Shown here piece after piece: positions 59,752 to 64,000 of a DNA stretch of 64,000 nucleotides. This DNA comes from Diorhabda sublineata (lineage: Eukaryota > Arthropoda > Insecta > Coleoptera > Chrysomelidae), in contig NC_079476.1 of NCBI RefSeq assembly GCF_026230105.1, forward strand, positions 3,183,209 to 3,247,208, read 5' to 3'. A program made the translations under genes and the position numbers. Below the pieces are notes generated by a model. That model did no database searches, was not told the DNA's origin, and saw only the letters and a program-made list of their open reading frames with translations. Each line of letters starts with the position of its first letter. The stretch's first letter is position 1.

Positions 59752-59848
59752 GCGTCTTCAAACTTGAAACATATGTTGTGTAGATTTTCTTACGGTGGTA
59801 TTTTCCAAGCAACTACCGCCATCTCTAGGTCAAGACAGATACTTCTTA
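59752..59848 (-). mobile_element. Orphan mariner 5' terminal region
   Basis: On the minus strand TACTAAGAAGTATCTGTCTT is followed by GACCTAGAGATGGCGGTAGT, then TGCTTGGAAAATACCACCGT and the TTTGAAGACGCCGCG block. It is the same terminal repeat and leader as in the 15-kb mariner and the 962-bp units. No transposase follows. Confidence 0.7.
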
Positions 59849-59984
59849 GTACATATATAACGTTAAAGATTTAATTTATAGATTAACCAAAATATCCTAG
59901 CAAACCTAAAAATTTCATTTCGTTGCTTGTGGAATTGCGCCATTTTCAATAGCTTGAATTTTTTCTGGATATACACCGTCTGGT

Positions 59985-60116
59985 ATGACTATGACTATGG
60001 ACTGCAATGCCTTTTAAACGCCATCGAGACAGTGGGAAGAGAGATGGATCTAAATATTAATTGTTAACAGACAAACATATCAAAGAGTGTCCAGTTTCAG
60101 ATATCTTGGTTGCTAT
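59985..60116 (+). pseudogene. LINE relic, left part, interrupted by a hAT element
   Basis: The plus frame reads DYGLQCLLNAIETVGREMDL with NIN, the region downstream of the YADD box ('DLQxLLxxxxxxGxxxxLxIN'). It ends at VQF and FRYLGCY in a neighbouring frame, the 'FxYLG' block. At 60117 it stops where the hAT element is inserted, and it resumes at 61711. Confidence 0.75.
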
Positions 60117-61710
60117 CAGTGGCCTAGCGTGCTTTGGAGAGTCCTTGTATCAAAATTAGTTAAGGGGCCCAAATGAAAGGTGAAATTTTCTCACAAAAGA
60201 AACAAAAATGCTTGCATTAAATCAAAATAAATATTTATTGATTATAAGTTATCGCTTTCTCCTAGAAATTGAACTAGCCAAACAATTCAAATTCAATGTA
60301 CAATTTTCTTACCTTTTTTGGCAAATTGATTTATTAAATCATCTATAGCTGAAGACGATTCCAGTTTTTCTAAAATGTCTGCCTCTATAGACAATAGTGA
60401 CAAGTCTGCCGTTCCTACCCCATCGAAGTCCTTAGGTAATTTTTTATTTTAATTTTGAAAAACTCCTTTCAGCTGTTGGGGTCGTAACTGGAATGGTCAA
60501 AAATAGAAAGCATGCTGTTATTACCTCTGGAAATCTTGATTCGAGGCTATTGAATCTTATCAGCAATTTTTCCATGAGTCCATGAAATGAATTTTTGAAT
60601 TTATTTAGCCGACAGTTTTCCGGAAGCATTTCTTATCACTTCGTTTAAGAAGATAGGAGTTGTAATACTTCGAACATATTACTCAAGTCACAAAGGCTCT
60701 CAAATCTTTGTTTAGTTTCAGAAATTAAATATCTACACAGCCATAGTATACATTGATTTTCTCTCTCATCTTGTGATAACTCTTCAAAAAAACGCTTCGT
60801 TATCTTTCGTCTTTTATTTTTAAAAACAGTTGTTACTTTCCATTCTTTTACTAAATCTCTGGACTCATTTAGCGAAACTATTGAATGAATTTTGATTTCT
60901 TATTTCGCTCAGATAATTTAATAAAATACTAGCTCTCTGTAAGTTATTAATTTCATGCTGTAAAGCTTTAGAAACGGGATTAAAGATTTCAAATAGTAAA
61001 TTCTTCACGTTCATCTTTTTTAGTAGAAATTAAATTTAGTTGGTACAAAGTTTTAATGATTAATAATTTTTTTATCGCTAATAAACGTCGTTTTTTCAAA
61101 ACCATCTAGTAGGGCATACCTTTTTAAAGGTAATTTTATATTTTTCAGATGAATCGTTACTCAACATTTCCCAGCGTTTCATACTATTGCTAAAAAAAGT
61201 CTATTTTCTAAATTATCGAACAAAGACGACACTTCAATAACATGTTTCGCAGCATTATTTAAAATTAAATTTAATGCGTGTGCAGCACAATGAACATAAT
61301 CGGCATTCGGAGCATGCTTTTTAATAAGGGTTTGTAATCCTCCATATAAACCCGACATAACATTTGCTCCATCATAACCCTGTCCTCTACATTTAGACAA
61401 ATCAATTCAATATTCTTTAATCGTATTTAAAATTTAAGTTTTAAGTCCTTCTGCATTGGAATCGGATACTTCTATAAACCCCAAAAAGGACTCACAGATT
61501 TTTAATTCTTTAGGTTCATTATCATCATCTTCTGTTATCGAGATGTGTCGAAAAACTGCAGAAAGCTGGTCAGTTTTTGACAAATCTTGTGTTGTATCCA
61601 AAATAGTTGCCAGAAATGGAAATATTTCACTAATTTTCGTTTACACACGTTAGGGGCCTCTGTTGCCCGGGGTTCACTGTATCATTAATACGGCAGTAGC
61701 TACGCCCCAG
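60117..61710 (-). mobile_element. hAT element inserted into a LINE, with target-site duplication
   Basis: The ends are related inverted repeats: left CAGTGGCCTAGCGTGC and right, read inward, CTGGGGCGTAGCTACT, matching at 9 of the first 12 bases. They are flanked by GTTGCTAT (60109-60116) and GTTGCTAC (61711-61718), an 8-bp duplication with one change, as hAT transposition makes. The minus-strand coding region runs from about 61650 to 60310. Joining the flanks restores the LINE reading through FRYLGCYITE. The element is about 1.6 kb, short for an autonomous hAT, and its 5' coding part is missing. Confidence 0.85.
60310..61650 (-). pseudogene. hAT transposase relic (ZMYM1/TTF-type)
   Basis: From the right, the minus strand reads FPFLATILDTTQDLSKTDQL with SAVFRHI, the 'DxTxDxSxxEQLSxxxRY' start of the catalytic fold with its Asp. 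Then comes SKCRGQGYDGANVMSGLYGG (the 'CRGQGYDGAxxMSG' block) and NADYVHCAAHALNLILNNAA, the conserved 'HCxxHxLNL' helix. After stops, KRRKITKRFFEELSQDERE leads to RFNSLESRFPEVITACFLFL, TIPVTTPTAERSFSKLK (hATC dimerisation) and SLLSIEADILEKLESSSAID. The family is that of ZMYM1-like hAT proteins. At least four breaks make it inactive, and the N-terminal zinc finger part is absent. Confidence 0.9.
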
Positions 61711-62140
61711 GTTGCTACATTACTGAATAACTGGTTCCTGATAAGGAAATAAAACGTAGAATAGAAATCTACCATTAATCGCTTAAAGGCTTTTGAAGTA
61801 TTCGCACGCTCAAGACACCGTGGACAGCTATTCAAATAAACGAAGCAGTCCTTAACAGACCAAATGCGGTTCGTAAGTTGGTGGATAACATTAAATTTAG
61901 GAAAACAGCTTACTTGGGACACATGATGCGTGGTAGCCGCTTTAATATCCTCCAGTTAATTATGATGGGTGAAGTTGAAGGTCGTAAAGAAATTGGAAAG
62001 AAACAAGCCTCTTGACTGAAGATTATTAGAGAAGCAGGACGGTTATTTAGACTAGCTCAAGCTAGAGAAATGCCATATGCTGATCGTCAACGTCAAGGAA
62101 ACTGGATAAGGCACGCTAATAAGAAGAAGGTGTGACTATG
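61711..62140 (+). pseudogene. LINE relic, right part, continuing after the hAT insertion
   Basis: The frame resumes with PDKEIKRRIEI, equivalent to the 'DxEIxxRI' block, then INRLKAFEVFAR, NAVRKLVDNIKFRKTAYLGH with MMRGSRFNIL, MMGEVEGRKEIGKKQAS and RLFRLAQAREMPYADRQR, ending at a stop near 62133. RKTAYLGHMMR is the same C-terminal signature as in the 24.7-kb LINE relic. Frameshifts and stops interrupt it. Together with 59985-60116 it is one LINE copy, older than the hAT. Confidence 0.85.
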
Positions 62141-62510
62141 TGGCCAAGGAATGCGACCTGTACCTTTAAGTTACTTTCTCGTATTATCTGTAAAATTCTC
62201 TTTTAATTGACCATGTGTTAGATAGCAGATTTATTTATAAATTCTCTTACGATATTATCCATTACTCTTTGAAAAATTGAGAGCCCGTTTTTTATTACAA
62301 ATGGTAATAGAAGATATTCAGTATCCGTTCTCTATACTGGAAACTCTTTTCTTGATATGATCTAAAAGCACTAGCTAAATCAAAAGTTAAGAAAATTGAC
62401 CGCGTTCAAGTTTATCGAAAAGAGATTAGGGTTTGACCAGCTTTTTGGTCTAATTTCTATTAGTTCATAGACTATGTTTCTTTGGAACTTTACTGTTTAT
62501 TTATACTGAA

Positions 62511-62660
62511 CACACTGTTTACACTACCACTACACCAACACTCACAATTACATTTTCTGACGCGCGTTTCGATAACCAAGTTATCGTCTTCAGAGATTGA
62601 AGATAAACTGTCAAACAGTATAATTGTGAGTGTTGGTGTAGTGATAGTGTAAACAGTATG
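62511..62660. repeat. Foldback carrying one hammerhead-like unit
   Basis: Two 40-bp arms (62511-62550 and 62621-62660) are inverted copies with two mismatches, beginning CACACTGTTTACACTACCAC. Between them, on the minus strand, lies TCTCTGAAGACGATAACTTG continuing to GGTTATCGAAACGCGCGTCA (62556-62597), the same hairpin unit as in the 47-kb palindrome. Here the bases flanking the core (TCT before, AGA after the GTC) can pair as a short stem I. The arm sequence also follows the right side of the 47-kb palindrome. Confidence 0.9.
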
Positions 62661-63640
62661 AATATCAACAACGGCTCCAAAAATTACAGCTTAGCATTGA
62701 TTCAGTTATCTTGCAAGAGTGTTTATATGTAGTTATTGTTAATTTGTATTATTAGGGTATTCTTGGTTTAAGGCCGGGACTCACCCATCATGCATCCTTC
62801 CGATCTGACTACGATCATACAGTTGGACGAGTGTCTGAGAGGGAAAAGAAACTAGATTTAGAACGACACGTGTCTTATCCCAATCCTACACGATTTCTTT
62901 CATACGTCCGACCGTTTAACAGGAACTAGTATCAAGTTCTGTATGACCAATCAAAAATGCAGTACCGAAACGTCGATTACAAAGAACTGATCTGCGTTTT
63001 CCTCTGTTCTCCATGAAATGTCTCAGGTTCTCTTCATCTTTCTTTTATACACACCTACCATGACTAAATCGCAGTGGCTGAAATTGTTGAACATTTAGCG
63101 TACAGATTTTAATTGAATCAAGGAGATGAATGTATAGAACCGGAGCTGTAAATCAAAATATTTCGATAAAGACTTGAAGGAAAGTCGAAACGCCAAAATT
63201 TATCTTTCTTTTAAAAACTATTAAAAAAAACTAATTTTGAAGAAATTTATATATATCGTGTTTTATAAATATATCGTGTATTTCAATTAATCACTTCTCC
63301 TTATTACATAATTCAATTTCCAATCTAATCAAGGTACAACAACTCTAGAAAGCCTTATGGGTACGTAATAACCCAGTTTCTAAAATAACTTGGTCAATTT
63401 ATTGCGTTATAACACAATATCAACTAAAGACGCAATATTCCCATTTTTTTTATATGAAATCATTAATAATAATTGTGACATAATGATTTCAGAACGAGGA
63501 AAAGAGTATAGTAATTATTAATTTCGAATCACTTAAATTGAATCGGTAAGTAGGTCTGTCAATGAGGCGGGCGCATTTACATTCACATATCGTGCCAAAC
63601 TGCAATTACATGATTTAAATTATGAGCTCGATTCGTAGTT
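62661..63640. other. Intergenic stretch; possible MITE at about 62.77-62.96 kb
   Basis: GGCCGGGACTCACCCATCAT at 62772 and the CG-rich text that follows look unlike the flanks and resemble ends of insect MITEs, but I found no matching inverted end. The rest is AT-rich with no feature. Confidence 0.3.
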
Positions 63641-63644
63641 TTTG

Positions 63645-63902
63645 CTAAAAATTGTCATTGACAATTATATTTGAAGAATTTCGGAAAGTCGTTCTACTGC
63701 AACTCATCAGTAATTCAAATATTGGGCGAGATCGAATTGGAGTTTTATGGGAAAACCTCCTCCGATTTTCCACAGCATTGTTGTGTTCAGGATCTACTTG
63801 AGGTTGAACCGATGTTTTGGTTTTAGCATCGGGTAATTTTATTAGAAAGGCCGGATTGAAGTTTTGCATGTCATCAATTTTCAATATTCGAGGTTTATCA
63901 AA
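63645..63902 (-). CDS. Possible terminal exon of an unrecognised gene, doubtful
   Basis: The minus strand is open for about 85 codons (DKPRILKIDDMQNFNPAFLI, KLPDAKTKTSVQPQVDPEHN and so on) and ends at a TGA or TAA at the left boundary. Its composition is balanced and less AT-driven than the neighbouring chance frames. An AG preceded by ATTGGTTT lies at its 5' side and could be an acceptor, but the pyrimidine tract is poor. No domain is recognised. It could equally be a transposon relic or a chance frame. Confidence 0.25.
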   Translation of the reverse strand, partial: FDKPRILKIDDMQNFNPAFLIKLPDAKTKTSVQPQVDPEHNNAVENRRRFSHKTPIRSRPIFELLMSCSRTTFRNSSNIIVNDNF

Positions 63903-64000
63903 AGGCTAAACCAATACCTAAAGCCGCCTAAAGTAAAATAAGAATTAAAACTATTTCTATTTTCTTTTCTACATACAATGCGGTCCATATGTACGGAATA

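Noticed and set aside
61671..61679. GGTTCACTG as the right end of the hAT element
   Set aside because: It resembles the left CAGTG end but has no matching 8-bp duplication; the end at 61710 has both inverted-repeat similarity and a 7-of-8 target duplication.
61456..61922. Open frames 61456-61653 (+) and 61674-61922 (-)
   Set aside because: They are shadows of the hAT relic and the LINE relic on the opposite strands.
1..64000. CRISPR arrays, bacterial operons, tRNA or rRNA genes
   Set aside because: The window is eukaryotic; no regularly spaced repeats with unique spacers were seen, and no tRNA cloverleaf or rRNA sequence was recognised by eye.

Overview
This window is AT-rich eukaryotic DNA, most likely from an insect. 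It shows animal GT-AG introns and a TATA promoter, and it is packed with decayed insect-type transposable elements. The one convincing host gene has the architecture of an insect cuticular or secreted structural protein. The order cannot be fixed from the sequence; a beetle-like genome is plausible, but that is only inference.

Layout. At 0-7.3 kb there are a mariner remnant, three tandem 962-bp units (each carrying the same short mariner-derived segment), a LINE reverse-transcriptase relic and an internally deleted mariner. At 8.6-14.8 kb there are a hAT relic with a second Tc1/mariner relic inside its span, a 9-bp minisatellite encoding Glu-Asp-Thr repeats in one minus frame, a local duplication, another mariner and a relic of an unclassified repeated gene family. 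At 15.3-30.7 kb there are many mariner copies in both orientations, two LINE relics, a putative piggyBac-type MITE and a duplicated Tc1-like segment. A LINE fragment lies at 30.8-31.6 kb.

The host gene runs on the plus strand from a TATA box at 31.86 kb to a poly(A) signal at 43.03 kb. Exon 1 codes only four residues, exon 2 carries a long Pro/Val/Tyr/Lys repeat region, and exon 3 adds the end of the repeat and a Gly/His-rich tail. The predicted protein has 360 residues, with a signal peptide split by intron 1. Both introns (about 4.7 and 5.1 kb) hold LINE and mariner relics.

From 43 to 64 kb the sequence is again non-genic. It holds mariner pieces, a palindrome with a hammerhead-ribozyme-like core, a Helitron-like segment, a Penelope-like GIY-YIG endonuclease relic, and a hAT element inserted into a LINE with a near-perfect 8-bp target-site duplication. 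A second copy of the hammerhead-like unit lies inside a foldback at 62.5 kb, and a doubtful exon sits near the right edge.

No transposase or reverse transcriptase in the window looks intact. Nearly all show stops, frameshifts or deletions, so the elements are best read as a fossil record with the secreted-protein gene as the only probable functional locus. I did not find a convincing new biological system. The most interesting signals are the palindromic hammerhead-like repeats near a Penelope-like relic, the tandem 962-bp block, and the unclassified repeated gene family at 13.7-14.8 kb.
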